Virus record (IMG/VR): IMGVR_UViG_3300032307_000723
Coordinates: 53,614 to 117,613 of that record
DNA from: a virus
Reading direction: 5' to 3' (one strand)
Length of the DNA: 64,000 nucleotides
Shown: in pieces, positions 49,965 to 57,693 of the stretch
Layout: the number at the start of each line of letters is the position of its first letter
How positions within the stretch are numbered: position 1 is the first letter of the stretch
Notes under the pieces: generated by a model
Told to the model about the DNA's origin: nothing
Seen by the model: only the letters and a program-made list of their open reading frames with translations
The model's database searches: none
Program-made: the position numbers and the translations under genes

Positions 49965-50627
49965 ATGCAAGCAAGAGAAGCAATATATGAGAATTTCAAT
50001 AAAAATAGTACCTTAATTGTGACATTTCAGGCACATGCGAATAAAATGTTTGGAACAACAATTGAAGAATTTAAAGGGGTCCTAAATTCTTTGGCATCAA
50101 TGGGATACGACACATTAAAGATTAATGACACGAATGATTCTTTCTTTTTTCAAGGAATTGATTCCGAAAGAGATTCATTTCAAAAAACAATTGATATGTT
50201 ATCTTTATATATGAAGGGTTATGAAAGAACTATTTTTATGGGTAATTGTGCCGGAGCTTACGCAGCAATTCTTTTTGGTACTATGTTAGATGTTGAAAAG
50301 GTTATTGGTATAAATACTGTCACATATATTGACCAAGCAAGTTTAATTGAGGCAGGAGATGGGAGAGAATCTCAAGTTAGTTTTTTAGACCAAAACATAC
50401 CTTATCTTAATTTACGTAATCATTTGAAAACCACAAAATATAATACTCAAATCTATTCTATTGTGGACCAAAACACACCAAAACACGTAAAGCAAAGTCA
50501 AAATATTGCTGAAAGTCCAAATGTTATCATTGAATATGTTGATTCACCAATCCCTCAAATTGGTTTTCATTTATTACGAAATGGTGAGTTAATTAATAAA
50601 ATAATTGGAACAATTGACCCGAGATAA
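49965..50627 (+). CDS. Alpha/beta-hydrolase-like protein, Cys nucleophile elbow
   Basis: 220 residues. TLIVTFQAHANKMFG opens a hydrolase-like sheet. The nucleophile-elbow pattern G-x-C-x-G appears as GNCAGAYAA at 93-101 with Cys95. A late His (GFHLL) could complete a triad. Such proteins occur in surface-sugar regions. Function open. Confidence 0.6.
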   Translation: MQAREAIYENFNKNSTLIVTFQAHANKMFGTTIEEFKGVLNSLASMGYDTLKINDTNDSFFFQGIDSERDSFQKTIDMLSLYMKGYERTIFMGNCAGAYAAILFGTMLDVEKVIGINTVTYIDQASLIEAGDGRESQVSFLDQNIPYLNLRNHLKTTKYNTQIYSIVDQNTPKHVKQSQNIAESPNVIIEYVDSPIPQIGFHLLRNGELINKIIGTIDPR

Positions 50628-50629
50628 TA

Positions 50630-50932
50630 ATGAAATACATAATAACAGAAAGTAAATTAAACGACTTAAGAAAAGAATATATTGAAAATAGAATTGGGTC
50701 CGATTCTGACTTTGAAGAATTTATCATTATCTATCACCCTGGTGAAGTAGATGATATAGAAGATGAAGTTATGATGGAATACGACCATACCGATGGAAGA
50801 CTATATGTTAATAGTTCATTTGGTCGTGCATTTGCGGATTTCTTTTTTCCTAACGATGAAGAGGCTTATAAGTTCATCTCAGAATGGTTTGAATGGAAAT
50901 ATGGTGTTGATGTAAAATTTACTCAATCTTAA
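50630..50932 (+). CDS. YIITES-tagged FG-WF family protein
   Basis: 100 residues. Tag MKYIITESKLNDLRKEYI, acidic loop, then FADFFFPNDEEAYKFISEWF, in which the FG is replaced by FF. 2 bases after the previous gene. Confidence 0.7.
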   Translation: MKYIITESKLNDLRKEYIENRIGSDSDFEEFIIIYHPGEVDDIEDEVMMEYDHTDGRLYVNSSFGRAFADFFFPNDEEAYKFISEWFEWKYGVDVKFTQS

Positions 50933-50996
50933 TTTTTTTAATCGAAAACTTTTTTATATCTTTGTGGAATAAATTATAACCTAAATAAAAATTAAA

Positions 50997-51167
50997 ATGA
51001 CACAAGAAGTTCAAAACAAAGTTAGAGAGTATGTATTGGCACGTTACAGACAAACATTCACACCGGATTCGACTATGATTATCAAAGAACACGATAATTT
51101 TTTCACAGTTGCAACTCACAAAACCGCATCTCCAATTATCTTAGGTAAGAAAATTTTAGAAAATTAA
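50997..51167 (+). CDS. 56-residue protein of unknown function
   Basis: Too short for many gene finders but coding-like: MTQEVQNKVREYVLARYRQT, then SPIILGKKILEN at the end. A TATCTTTG box at 50957-50964 is 33 bases upstream of the start region. Confidence 0.6.
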   Translation: MTQEVQNKVREYVLARYRQTFTPDSTMIIKEHDNFFTVATHKTASPIILGKKILEN

Positions 51168-51206
51168 ATGATTTACGTTTGATATTTATTATTAAAATAT
51201 AATATT

Positions 51207-51500
51207 ATGTCAACAATAAGTTTTGTGGTTTCATCTGCCAGCACTGAAGAAGATGCTTTTAATACTTTAGAACCAACTTTCACAATTTATGCTGAGGATT
51301 TGGGATTGTGTGATTCTTGTAACCAAATTGTGGGTAATTGTTATCCATGTTTACAAACAAGTCAAATAATTTATAGTGACTCGGAGTTAACAACACCTGT
51401 AGGTAATGGGTATTATCATTTTGTTGATAGTGTAACTGAATATAGTGCAGTTTGGCACATATTTGATGGTTCTCCGACCGGAGAAGGATTTTACAATTAA
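51207..51500 (+). CDS. Cys-containing small protein
   Basis: 97 residues. CDSCNQIVGNCYPC near 35-48 has four Cys in close spacing. The fold resembles a small beta protein, with an aromatic C-terminus (YYHFVDSVTEYSAVWHIF). A TATTTATT box lies 25 bases upstream. Confidence 0.6.
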   Translation: MSTISFVVSSASTEEDAFNTLEPTFTIYAEDLGLCDSCNQIVGNCYPCLQTSQIIYSDSELTTPVGNGYYHFVDSVTEYSAVWHIFDGSPTGEGFYN

Positions 51501-51504
51501 AAAA

Positions 51505-51531
51505 TAACCCTCATTTATTGAGGGTTTTTTA
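51505..51531 (+). terminator. Rho-independent terminator
   Basis: ACCCTCA-TTTAT-TGAGGGT then T6. Confidence 0.88.
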
Positions 51532-51569
51532 TTTCAAAACTTTTTTATATCTTTGTGAAAAAATAATTT

Positions 51570-51935
51570 ATGGCAACTTATAAAAAGGGGTGGACTCCTG
51601 AAGAAAAAAAGATTATTGATACCACCAAAAGTACATTTAAATCCGTGTTTGAATCTGTGAAGACATTAATATTCCCTAATACGTTATCGGAATATTCATT
51701 TGAAGACTTCAAAGAAAGTTTTATTTATAGATATGTTCGTAATTTCATTGGTGGGTTATTAATAATTGGGGTCGTTCTATTGGTACTTTATTTACTTGCA
51801 ATGTTTGTTACATGGGGAATAGTTGAATCTAAACCTAATAACGAACCAATTAGTGACGTAGCGAAAATGTTTATGAGATTTTTATTTTTGGGGTATAGTT
51901 TTGGTATTTTAATTTTAACAGTGGAGGAAGATTAA
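51570..51935 (+). CDS. Two-helix membrane protein
   Basis: 121 residues. A polar N-terminus (WTPEEKKIIDTTKSTFKSVF), then transmembrane helices near 56-83 and 100-117. A TATCTTTG box at 51548-51555 precedes it. Confidence 0.65.
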   Translation: MATYKKGWTPEEKKIIDTTKSTFKSVFESVKTLIFPNTLSEYSFEDFKESFIYRYVRNFIGGLLIIGVVLLVLYLLAMFVTWGIVESKPNNEPISDVAKMFMRFLFLGYSFGILILTVEED

Positions 51936-51947
51936 TATTACTAAGAG

Positions 51948-51955
51948 TATTTATC
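51948..51955 (+). promoter_or_regulatory. TATTTAT box, 11 bases before ATG
   Basis: TATTTATC starts 11 bases before the ATG at 51959. Confidence 0.6.
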
Positions 51956-51958
51956 TGT

Positions 51959-52213
51959 ATGATTGAAAAAGCTTTAAAAAAACTATTACTTACAATGTTG
52001 AAGGATGAATATCCCGAAATTAAAGGTATTGTAATTTCATCAACGGATATGGGTCATGTTATTCTATATCGTGTCGGGATTGGTTTGAAATACGATGATT
52101 TACCAGCAAATGATGATGATAGATTAAAAAATAGAGTAAAGCAATTATCAAAATATGTTTTGGATAAAAGCGGTCTCATTGATAATGTTTATTACTATGA
52201 CCCAAATTATTAA
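51959..52213 (+). CDS. Small alpha/beta protein
   Basis: 84 residues. MIEKALKKLLLTMLKDEYPE is a basic helix, then IKGIVISSTD and VILYRVGIGLKYD strands. The YP...I-x-V pattern is shared with 39812 and 60527, suggesting a second family of small paralogues. Confidence 0.6.
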   Translation: MIEKALKKLLLTMLKDEYPEIKGIVISSTDMGHVILYRVGIGLKYDDLPANDDDRLKNRVKQLSKYVLDKSGLIDNVYYYDPNY

Positions 52214-52224
52214 GAAAAAAATTC

Positions 52225-52254
52225 ATCCTACCATTGCCGGTGGGATTTTTTTTT
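52225..52254 (+). terminator. Terminator
   Basis: TCCTACC / GGTGGGA imperfect stem, then nine T before the next promoter box. Confidence 0.7.
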
Positions 52255-52255
52255 A

Positions 52256-52263
52256 TATCTTTG
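52256..52263 (+). promoter_or_regulatory. TATCTTTG box giving a near-leaderless mRNA
   Basis: The box ends 4 bases before the ATG at 52268. Confidence 0.6.
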
Positions 52264-52267
52264 TCCC

Positions 52268-52504
52268 ATGAATGTAGAACTGATAGAAAAATATTTGGTA
52301 AGTAAATATGGCAAATCACCTTTAGTAAAAAAACAAGACGGATACACGATTGATGACTTATTTATTTACCAAAACAAGGAATTAAGGTGGTATGTTAATA
52401 TTGAGACGGACTTGTATGCGTGGTTCGGTCCGGGTAACTACTATAATATTATTCGTAATTGGTTTTTCAAACAATTCGGTAAAGAAATTGGTTATGACAA
52501 ATAA
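52268..52504 (+). CDS. FG-WF family protein without a tag
   Basis: 78 residues. It has the C-terminal YNIIRNWFFKQFGKEIG and the central beta strands (LRWYVNIETDLYAWFG) of the YIITES family but begins MNVELIEKYL, with no tag. It has a host-type promoter, not the TATTTAT box. It overlaps the next gene by 11 bases. Confidence 0.62.
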   Translation: MNVELIEKYLVSKYGKSPLVKKQDGYTIDDLFIYQNKELRWYVNIETDLYAWFGPGNYYNIIRNWFFKQFGKEIGYDK

Positions 52505-52796
52505 AGAATTATTTTTAACTTTTTTTGAAGTTGAAAGTGCGACAATTATTGATATTAAGTATCGTAATATTGGGAAAATACAATTGTTATTGAATCCCAC
52601 TGAGAAGAACAAATTTATGGATAGAATGCCAATCAGACTTCTAATTGATGCTGATGGACATTATTCTAAAATTATGAGTACTTCTGACAACACCTTTAAT
52701 TTGTTTAAATATTTAGGGTTTAGTGCAAATGAAGTTGTTGGTATTTGTCGTGAAATTCATCAAGACATGGGTTCCAAAAAACTAATTGTTCCGTAG
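52494..52796 (+). CDS. Small alpha/beta protein
   Basis: 100 residues from ATG 52494, which overlaps the previous stop; the longer frame lies within its neighbour. IIDIKYRNIGKIQLLLNPTE and PIRLLIDADGHY strands, then a helical end. No family recognised. Confidence 0.6.
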   Translation: MTNKELFLTFFEVESATIIDIKYRNIGKIQLLLNPTEKNKFMDRMPIRLLIDADGHYSKIMSTSDNTFNLFKYLGFSANEVVGICREIHQDMGSKKLIVP

Positions 52797-52800
52797 ATGG

Positions 52801-52808
52801 TATTTATT
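52801..52808 (+). promoter_or_regulatory. TATTTAT box, long spacing
   Basis: TATTTATT starts 22 bases before the ATG at 52823. Confidence 0.5.
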
Positions 52809-52822
52809 GTGAAATACTAATC

Positions 52823-52939
52823 ATGTCAAAATCAAAAAAACCCGGGAAACCAAAAAAGAACAGAGCGAACACTCTAAAAGACTTGAAAAGAATGGATAAG
52901 AATAACGAAATTCTTAGTCGTTTGAAAAAAGAACTTTAA
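52823..52939 (+). CDS. 38-residue very basic protein
   Basis: Lys/Pro-rich start (MSKSKKPGKPKKNRANTLKD) and a basic amphipathic end (EILSRLKKEL). Probably nucleic-acid binding or structural. Short, but bounded by a box and a terminator. Confidence 0.6.
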   Translation: MSKSKKPGKPKKNRANTLKDLKRMDKNNEILSRLKKEL

Positions 52940-52944
52940 AAATA

Positions 52945-52975
52945 TTAACCTCGTCAATAGTCGAGGTTTTTTTTT
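52945..52975 (+). terminator. Rho-independent terminator
   Basis: AACCTCG / CGAGGTT with an 8-base loop, then nine T. Confidence 0.88.
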
Positions 52976-53004
52976 GTTTATAAGAAATAAGTTTCATATA
53001 TTTG
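52974..53004 (+). promoter_or_regulatory. Bacteroidota-type promoter
   Basis: TTG 52974-52976, 20-base spacer, TATATTTG 52997-53004. Confidence 0.72.
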
Positions 53005-53025
53005 TGAAGTAAATTTTAGAGAATT

Positions 53026-53169
53026 ATGTTTGGTTGGTTTATTTGGTATATGTTAATGATGAGTAATGGTCCTCGTGGAGGTAGACTATTGCCAACACCA
53101 CCAAGACATCTAATGTTAACAAGACCGGAAAGACCTGTTAAAAAAAGTAAAAGGAAGAAAAAGAAATAA
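53026..53169 (+). CDS. 47-residue protein with basic tail
   Basis: MFGWFIWYMLMM is a short hydrophobic start; a Pro/Arg-rich middle and KKSKRKKKK end follow. Possibly a membrane-tethered small protein. It lies 3 bases before the next gene. Confidence 0.55.
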   Translation: MFGWFIWYMLMMSNGPRGGRLLPTPPRHLMLTRPERPVKKSKRKKKK

Positions 53170-53172
53170 GGT

Positions 53173-53619
53173 ATGGCAAGACAGAGTATTATAGATAGAT
53201 ATCAAGAGTTGATGGAAAGGGGAGGTTGGAACCAACCTTGTAATATCACCCCGGTTTTATCCACTGTTGGATTAGATAGAAGTTATGTCCGTAATGAATT
53301 TGAATTGGATGTAACACCCTTAAATAGATTTATTAAAAAGATGTTTCCATTTGTTATTGATATCTCATACCTAAAAGTTAATGAATCAAAATATACGGAT
53401 GGAAGAAGAACACTTGATAATCCTCAGATAAAATTAATTGTATCTCCAACACATAGAGCAGAACTTTATAATGAGGATATTGAATATAAAGTTAAAAATC
53501 ATATTCGTGAAAAATTAATACCATTACTGAGAACTATGTATGAAATTAGTCCGGGGTTTGGATTGGAGATATATTTTGGAAGCGAACGTTCGGAGACAAT
53601 ACTTGAACATTTAGATTAG
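53173..53619 (+). CDS. Small alpha/beta protein
   Basis: 148 residues, untagged. FPFVIDISYLKVNESKYT and PQIKLIVSPTHRAELY strands, then a helix and GFGLEIYFG. Same general pattern as 51959. Confidence 0.6.
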   Translation: MARQSIIDRYQELMERGGWNQPCNITPVLSTVGLDRSYVRNEFELDVTPLNRFIKKMFPFVIDISYLKVNESKYTDGRRTLDNPQIKLIVSPTHRAELYNEDIEYKVKNHIREKLIPLLRTMYEISPGFGLEIYFGSERSETILEHLD

Positions 53620-53883
53620 ATGACAAAAATTGAAAAAGAGATTGTGAAACTCATTGAGGAAAAGTTTGGTTATCCTTATATGACTTACGATAAAGCGGAA
53701 CAAACATGGACCAATAATTATTTCCTATACGACATTAAAACCGAGACAATTTATAGTTCCGATAATGTTAAACTTTATCTATCAAAACGATTTGGTACCA
53801 AGTATATTGAGAACAATTATTTTAATTTAATCTCGAAGTGGTTTAAGATGAGTAATAAATATGATGTTAAACACGTTGTTTAA
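53620..53883 (+). CDS. FG-WF family protein without a tag
   Basis: 87 residues. MTKIEKEIVKLIEEKFGYPY replaces the tag; YFLYDIKTETIYSS strands and YFNLISKWFKMSNKYDVKHV end match the YIITES family body. It directly follows the previous stop. Confidence 0.62.
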   Translation: MTKIEKEIVKLIEEKFGYPYMTYDKAEQTWTNNYFLYDIKTETIYSSDNVKLYLSKRFGTKYIENNYFNLISKWFKMSNKYDVKHVV

Positions 53884-53891
53884 TATTTATC
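53884..53891 (+). promoter_or_regulatory. TATTTAT box, 12 bases before ATG
   Basis: TATTTATC overlaps the stop of the previous gene and starts 12 bases before the ATG at 53896. Confidence 0.6.
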
Positions 53892-53895
53892 GTAT

Positions 53896-54261
53896 ATGGA
53901 ACTTAACAAAATCATAAAGAAAGTATTACGGGAATCAATTATTAATTGGGAGTTATACCATAAGGTAAAAAAAACACCGACAATTATTGAAACCGAATCC
54001 AAATATTCTCCTGAAGAAAGAAAACTGAAACTAATTCAAACATATTTGGATGTTGTATTGATTCCGAGAAATGAATTAATACATGATGCGAAGGTTTATA
54101 GGTTAACTAATAGAGATGAATACGCCATCACAATTTGGGTTAATACTGAAAGAGCTCTTAATAGAGATGAATATGATGGATTGGTTGACGATACTTGGGA
54201 AGAGATTCATAATATGTTCGATGTCCCAGTCTCAATTCGTAGAATCCCAATGAGCCGATAA
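53896..54261 (+). CDS. Protein with short basic tag, unknown function
   Basis: 121 residues. Tag MELNKIIKKVLRES with L-R-E at 11-13. The body is alpha/beta (YLDVVLIPRNELIHDAKVY, YAITIWVNTERAL) of the small paralogue type at 51959. Confidence 0.68.
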   Translation: MELNKIIKKVLRESIINWELYHKVKKTPTIIETESKYSPEERKLKLIQTYLDVVLIPRNELIHDAKVYRLTNRDEYAITIWVNTERALNRDEYDGLVDDTWEEIHNMFDVPVSIRRIPMSR

Positions 54262-54267
54262 AATTTA

Positions 54268-54294
54268 TAACCCTTCACCTCGAAGGGTTTTTTA
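54268..54294 (+). terminator. Rho-independent terminator
   Basis: CCCTTC-ACCTC-GAAGGG, then T6. Confidence 0.88.
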
Positions 54295-54333
54295 TTTAAA
54301 AAATATTTCATATCTTTACCAAAAAGAATATTC

Positions 54334-54777
54334 ATGGAAAACTCACATATAGAAGAATGGGATTTAAGAGGTTGGATGGGTATTGAAGAACCAACCCCAA
54401 ACGCTCAACGAGAGTGGAATAAAACTCTTATTAATAAAATAATGATGATATCAAATAAGATACATCAATCATCAAGACGAGGTGGTGCGGATACAATAAT
54501 AATGCATCCGGAACTTGAGATATTATTACATCCTGACCAATATGATGATTTTAGAAAAAAATTGTCAAATGGAATTGATGTCATCTTGGACCCGACCATG
54601 GAGAAAGACCGAATTGAAATCAATTGTAGAAAGGTATTAGATGATTTACAATTTATTCCATTCGAAGGTGAAGACGAGAATAGAATCGACTTTAAACCTC
54701 TTATTTCTTGTACTGAAGATGAAGTTATAAAATACATTGAAGGCCTTGTTGGATTTGTTTTAATTGACAACATTTAG
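54334..54777 (+). CDS. Unknown protein
   Basis: 147 residues, untagged. Centre ADTIIMHPELEILLHPDQYD and a Glu/Asp-rich C-terminus. A TATCTTTA box lies ~20 bases upstream. Confidence 0.6.
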   Translation: MENSHIEEWDLRGWMGIEEPTPNAQREWNKTLINKIMMISNKIHQSSRRGGADTIIMHPELEILLHPDQYDDFRKKLSNGIDVILDPTMEKDRIEINCRKVLDDLQFIPFEGEDENRIDFKPLISCTEDEVIKYIEGLVGFVLIDNI

Positions 54778-54779
54778 TG

Positions 54780-55073
54780 ATGAACAAGTGGGAACATTTC
54801 AAATACATTCTTGATAGTACTCTACCGTCCTATAAACGTTTTACAAATTTATCTTTAGAATGTACCCGACCTCACCATCATTATGAATATTATAATTATG
54901 TTTGGAGATTAAAGATTGCATATGGTTGTGGATTATTCCCCGAATTAGTTAGTCTATCAAAATTTTGTGGAATAGAATGGGAACACCAAACTTACACGGA
55001 AATCGATGGTGGATACATGATAATAGAAATGAGTGAAAATTATAGAGAACCGATTTCACCGGTTTTTTGGTAA
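54780..55073 (+). CDS. Unknown small protein
   Basis: 97 residues from ATG 54780 (a GTG one codon earlier overlaps the previous stop). Rich in His, Tyr, Trp and Cys (YNYVWRLKIAYGCGLFPEL). No family recognised. Confidence 0.6.
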   Translation: MNKWEHFKYILDSTLPSYKRFTNLSLECTRPHHHYEYYNYVWRLKIAYGCGLFPELVSLSKFCGIEWEHQTYTEIDGGYMIIEMSENYREPISPVFW

Positions 55074-55094
55074 AAATTAAAAACAAAAATAAAA

Positions 55095-55277
55095 ATGGAA
55101 AACGAAACATATAGTGACTTAGCATCATATTATAATAATATTTACGGTAAGGTTTTAAGTGATTTACTACTTAGAGAAATTAATTCATTCACGGGGAGTA
55201 GTAACCCTTGTTGTGAAATTGAATTACCAAAAGAAAAGAAATCAGAAAAACCGAATTTCAACCAAACAAAAAAATAA
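55095..55277 (+). CDS. Small protein of unknown function
   Basis: 60 residues. A Tyr-rich helical N-terminus, CC pair (SSNPCCEIEL), then Lys-rich tail. Confidence 0.55.
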   Translation: MENETYSDLASYYNNIYGKVLSDLLLREINSFTGSSNPCCEIELPKEKKSEKPNFNQTKK

Positions 55278-55300
55278 CCCTTAACCACCGGGGTTTTTTC
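55276..55300 (+). terminator. Weak terminator
   Basis: ACCC / GGGT around TTAACCACC, then T6. Confidence 0.6.
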
Positions 55301-55310
55301 ATTATAAATC

Positions 55311-55318
55311 TATTTATA
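55311..55318 (+). promoter_or_regulatory. TATTTAT box, 12 bases before ATG
   Basis: TATTTATA starts 12 bases before the ATG at 55323. Confidence 0.6.
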
Positions 55319-55322
55319 AGTA

Positions 55323-56180
55323 ATGGAAAGAATACACACACTTACCGAATCAGACCTTGAGAGAATCGTGAAAACGGTTTTGGAAAATTTTAATCCAAGT
55401 GAATACGAGGATGAAGACTTTATTGAAGTTTTCCTTAATTACTTTAGACCATGGGTTAAGAAAAACCACGGTGATGAAATAGGACAATACCCACTTTCAT
55501 TATTGATTAAAAATCATATTAATGAATTTATTGAAGATTATGGTATTGAAAATAATACACGTTATTATGGTGCTTATCGTAACATGGCTAATGTTGGGAG
55601 GGAGTTAGCAATAAAAGGTGTACACAAAATGCCAAACCTTAGAAAAGAAGGACTTTTTACTGATAAGTTTAAAAAAGCACTTAATTATTTTACTGATAGG
55701 TTAAACTTACCTGAATGGATAACTTTAGAGTTGACTGAAGATTCACCTTATGTTGTGAATGGTCGTTTTATAGTTGATTGGGATAAAGCAATCCGTGATA
55801 AGTCTGATAAAAATTATCGAGCATCTGATTTGGCATTCGACTTCACAAAAGCATTAACTGATTTTACAGGTGTTGAAATTGGTAGTGTTACCCATGGGAA
55901 GTTAGATTTAAATATAAATGGTTCCTTTTTGTATAAGGGTGTTGATGAATGGGTTTCAAAAACATTGAATAAAGAACTAAAAAAGAAAATTAGGGCACTC
56001 CCTAATTCTCATGTATTACATTCAGTTAAATTTGGACCATCTCATAATAGTGTTGGTGGGTATATCACATTAACTTATAAAAGTAATGCATGGAGACACT
56101 CGAATGATTTTACTAAAGAAGTTAATGAATTAATGAGTGATTTAGGATATAATACGGATATATTAAGAGTAGGTAAGTAA
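55323..56180 (+). CDS. LTESDL-tagged protein, putative virion cargo
   Basis: 285 residues. Tag MERIHTLTESDLERIVKTVL with V-L-E at 19-21. Two parts follow: a helical acidic domain, then an alpha/beta domain (EWITLELTEDSPYVVNGRFI ... GYITLTYKSN). No enzyme motif seen. Confidence 0.65.
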   Translation: MERIHTLTESDLERIVKTVLENFNPSEYEDEDFIEVFLNYFRPWVKKNHGDEIGQYPLSLLIKNHINEFIEDYGIENNTRYYGAYRNMANVGRELAIKGVHKMPNLRKEGLFTDKFKKALNYFTDRLNLPEWITLELTEDSPYVVNGRFIVDWDKAIRDKSDKNYRASDLAFDFTKALTDFTGVEIGSVTHGKLDLNINGSFLYKGVDEWVSKTLNKELKKKIRALPNSHVLHSVKFGPSHNSVGGYITLTYKSNAWRHSNDFTKEVNELMSDLGYNTDILRVGK

Positions 56181-56181
56181 C

Positions 56182-56370
56182 ATGGAATATACTATCAACA
56201 GTCAAGACAAAACAATAACCATTTTTAGCGAAGGTGGTAATGTTGAAGAAATTAAAGCAATAATGGAAACGTTTAAGGGATATACACTTTTAACCGGACC
56301 TCAAAAAGAAAAAAAAGAATGCGTTTGCAACCCTAAAAAAGGTGGTGACGGCATTTGTAAATGTGATTAA
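56182..56370 (+). CDS. Small protein with Cys-rich end
   Basis: 62 residues. Small beta-alpha domain (YTINSQDKTITIFSEGG), then CVCNPKKGGDGICKCD, four Cys that may bind metal. 1 base after the previous gene. Confidence 0.62.
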   Translation: MEYTINSQDKTITIFSEGGNVEEIKAIMETFKGYTLLTGPQKEKKECVCNPKKGGDGICKCD

Positions 56371-56371
56371 T

Positions 56372-56749
56372 ATGTGGAACGTAAATGTAACAATTAAGAA
56401 TAATACCGATTATACAATAACTACGGTAAATAATTATTCACCTCAAGAGGTGATACAACCTAACGGAGGTGAATTCAGTTGGAACACAACTGAACCAAAC
56501 AATTCAACATCGATTAGATTTTGGAAAGTTCCAAGTCAATGGTATATGCAAGGTGGTGTTAGTTTTGGTCCTGAAGCTGGTGTGTATGTTGACCGAGGGT
56601 GGATGTCAAGTGATGACCAAACAATTTCTATGACAGCAGTTGCAAATGGAAAAAGTTGGACCCAAACCTCTAATGGAGGTGAAACTCTTTTATCTTGGAA
56701 TGAGTTTGAACAAGGAGGTGACATTGAATTGACATTTGATAAAATATAA
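56372..56749 (+). CDS. Beta-sandwich protein of unknown function
   Basis: 125 residues from ATG 56372, 1 base after the previous stop. Strand-rich, with NVNVTIKNNTDYTIT and SIRFWKVPSQWYMQGGVSFG, similar to aegerolysin- or lectin-like beta sandwiches. That similarity is impressionistic. Confidence 0.55.
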   Translation: MWNVNVTIKNNTDYTITTVNNYSPQEVIQPNGGEFSWNTTEPNNSTSIRFWKVPSQWYMQGGVSFGPEAGVYVDRGWMSSDDQTISMTAVANGKSWTQTSNGGETLLSWNEFEQGGDIELTFDKI

Positions 56750-56811
56750 ATTGTATTAAGGTTTTAAATAACTAACTATTTTTTATTTTAATATTATGTT
56801 TATTATTAAGT

Positions 56812-56973
56812 ATGAGTGATACAGTAGGAACAATTTTAGTTGACGACACTAAAATAACGTTAAAACCTTTTGAAGGTAAGGAAGAAGTTTGGGAGGAATC
56901 CAAAGCTTTGATAAATGCCGTTGGAACCAAATTTATCTTTTTTGAAGGTAAAAAGTATTATCCGAAAAAATAA
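56812..56973 (+). CDS. 53-residue protein of unknown function
   Basis: MSDTVGTILVDDTKITLKPF starts a small beta protein ending KKYYPKK. Coding-like and followed by a good terminator. Confidence 0.6.
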   Translation: MSDTVGTILVDDTKITLKPFEGKEEVWEESKALINAVGTKFIFFEGKKYYPKK

Positions 56974-56976
56974 TAA

Positions 56977-57001
56977 AACCCACCAATAGGTGGGTTTTTT
57001 A
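56977..57001 (+). terminator. Bidirectional terminator
   Basis: AACCCACC-AATA-GGTGGGTT with T6 between convergent genes. Confidence 0.9.
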
Positions 57002-57400
57002 TTATAATTTAACCTCGAAACGTTTTTTCATTAAACCCAATTTGTCTTCCGGAACCCCGTGTTCATTAACACCACCGTGTCTGTTTTCTACGATAAGTGA
57101 ATGAACTCTGTATCCATATTTTTCAGCTAATTCAAAATAAGGTGTCATTTCCCACTCTTGAGTGAATGTGTTTGAAACTACAATTCGTTCATTTATTTTT
57201 GTTGCTAAATTTAAAATCATTGCGTTACTAACTTGTGTCTGACACCAACTATGTGCATCTCTTAATAACGTAACATCAAATTGATACTCACCATCTTTAA
57301 TAAAAAACATATCGGCTTCGTAATGAACTCCGCCGATTGATTTTGCCAATGTTGATTTACCACTTCCCGGTAATCCTCTTAATAGAAATAATTCTTTCAT
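57002..57400 (-). CDS. P-loop kinase, polynucleotide-kinase-like
   Basis: 132 residues. Walker A GLPGSGKST at 9-17. VSNTFTQEWEM near 75-85 and ENRHGGVNEHGVPEDKLGLM near 105-124 resemble the PNK-type kinase module found in N4BP2-like proteins. It would phosphorylate a 5' end or small nucleotide. There is no phosphatase half, unlike T4 Pnkp. Candidate for RNA or DNA end repair. Confidence 0.8.
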   Translation of the reverse strand: MKELFLLRGLPGSGKSTLAKSIGGVHYEADMFFIKDGEYQFDVTLLRDAHSWCQTQVSNAMILNLATKINERIVVSNTFTQEWEMTPYFELAEKYGYRVHSLIVENRHGGVNEHGVPEDKLGLMKKRFEVKL

Positions 57401-57624
57401 TTTTTTACTTTAAACAATTCTTGCATCATTTTATTTGCCATTTCGGTCATATTATTCATTTCTTCTTTATTTCCGAAGTTAGGTACATTTCTCCAATCAG
57501 TGTTTAATTGAGTTGGAAAATTTTTAATTTTATTTTTATATTCCTTTACTAAATAAAGTGCTAAGATAAGAAAAGAAATTAAAATAACACAAAGAATTGT
57601 CAAAATTACATTTAAGTATATCAT
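57397..57624 (-). CDS. Single-helix membrane protein
   Basis: 75 residues. Transmembrane helix near 4-26, then a polar tail with NMTEMANKMMQELFKVKK. Its end overlaps the kinase start by 4 bases, so the two are co-expressed. Confidence 0.62.
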   Translation of the reverse strand: MIYLNVILTILCVILISFLILALYLVKEYKNKIKNFPTQLNTDWRNVPNFGNKEEMNNMTEMANKMMQELFKVKK

Positions 57625-57682
57625 ATTTTTTTTTAAGAATGATATTAAATAATCATTAATAAGTCAAATAAAGTTATTTGGG

Positions 57683-57690
57683 TATTTATA
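57683..57690 (+). promoter_or_regulatory. TATTTAT box, 11 bases before ATG
   Basis: TATTTATA starts 11 bases before the ATG at 57694. Confidence 0.6.
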
Positions 57691-57693
57691 AGT

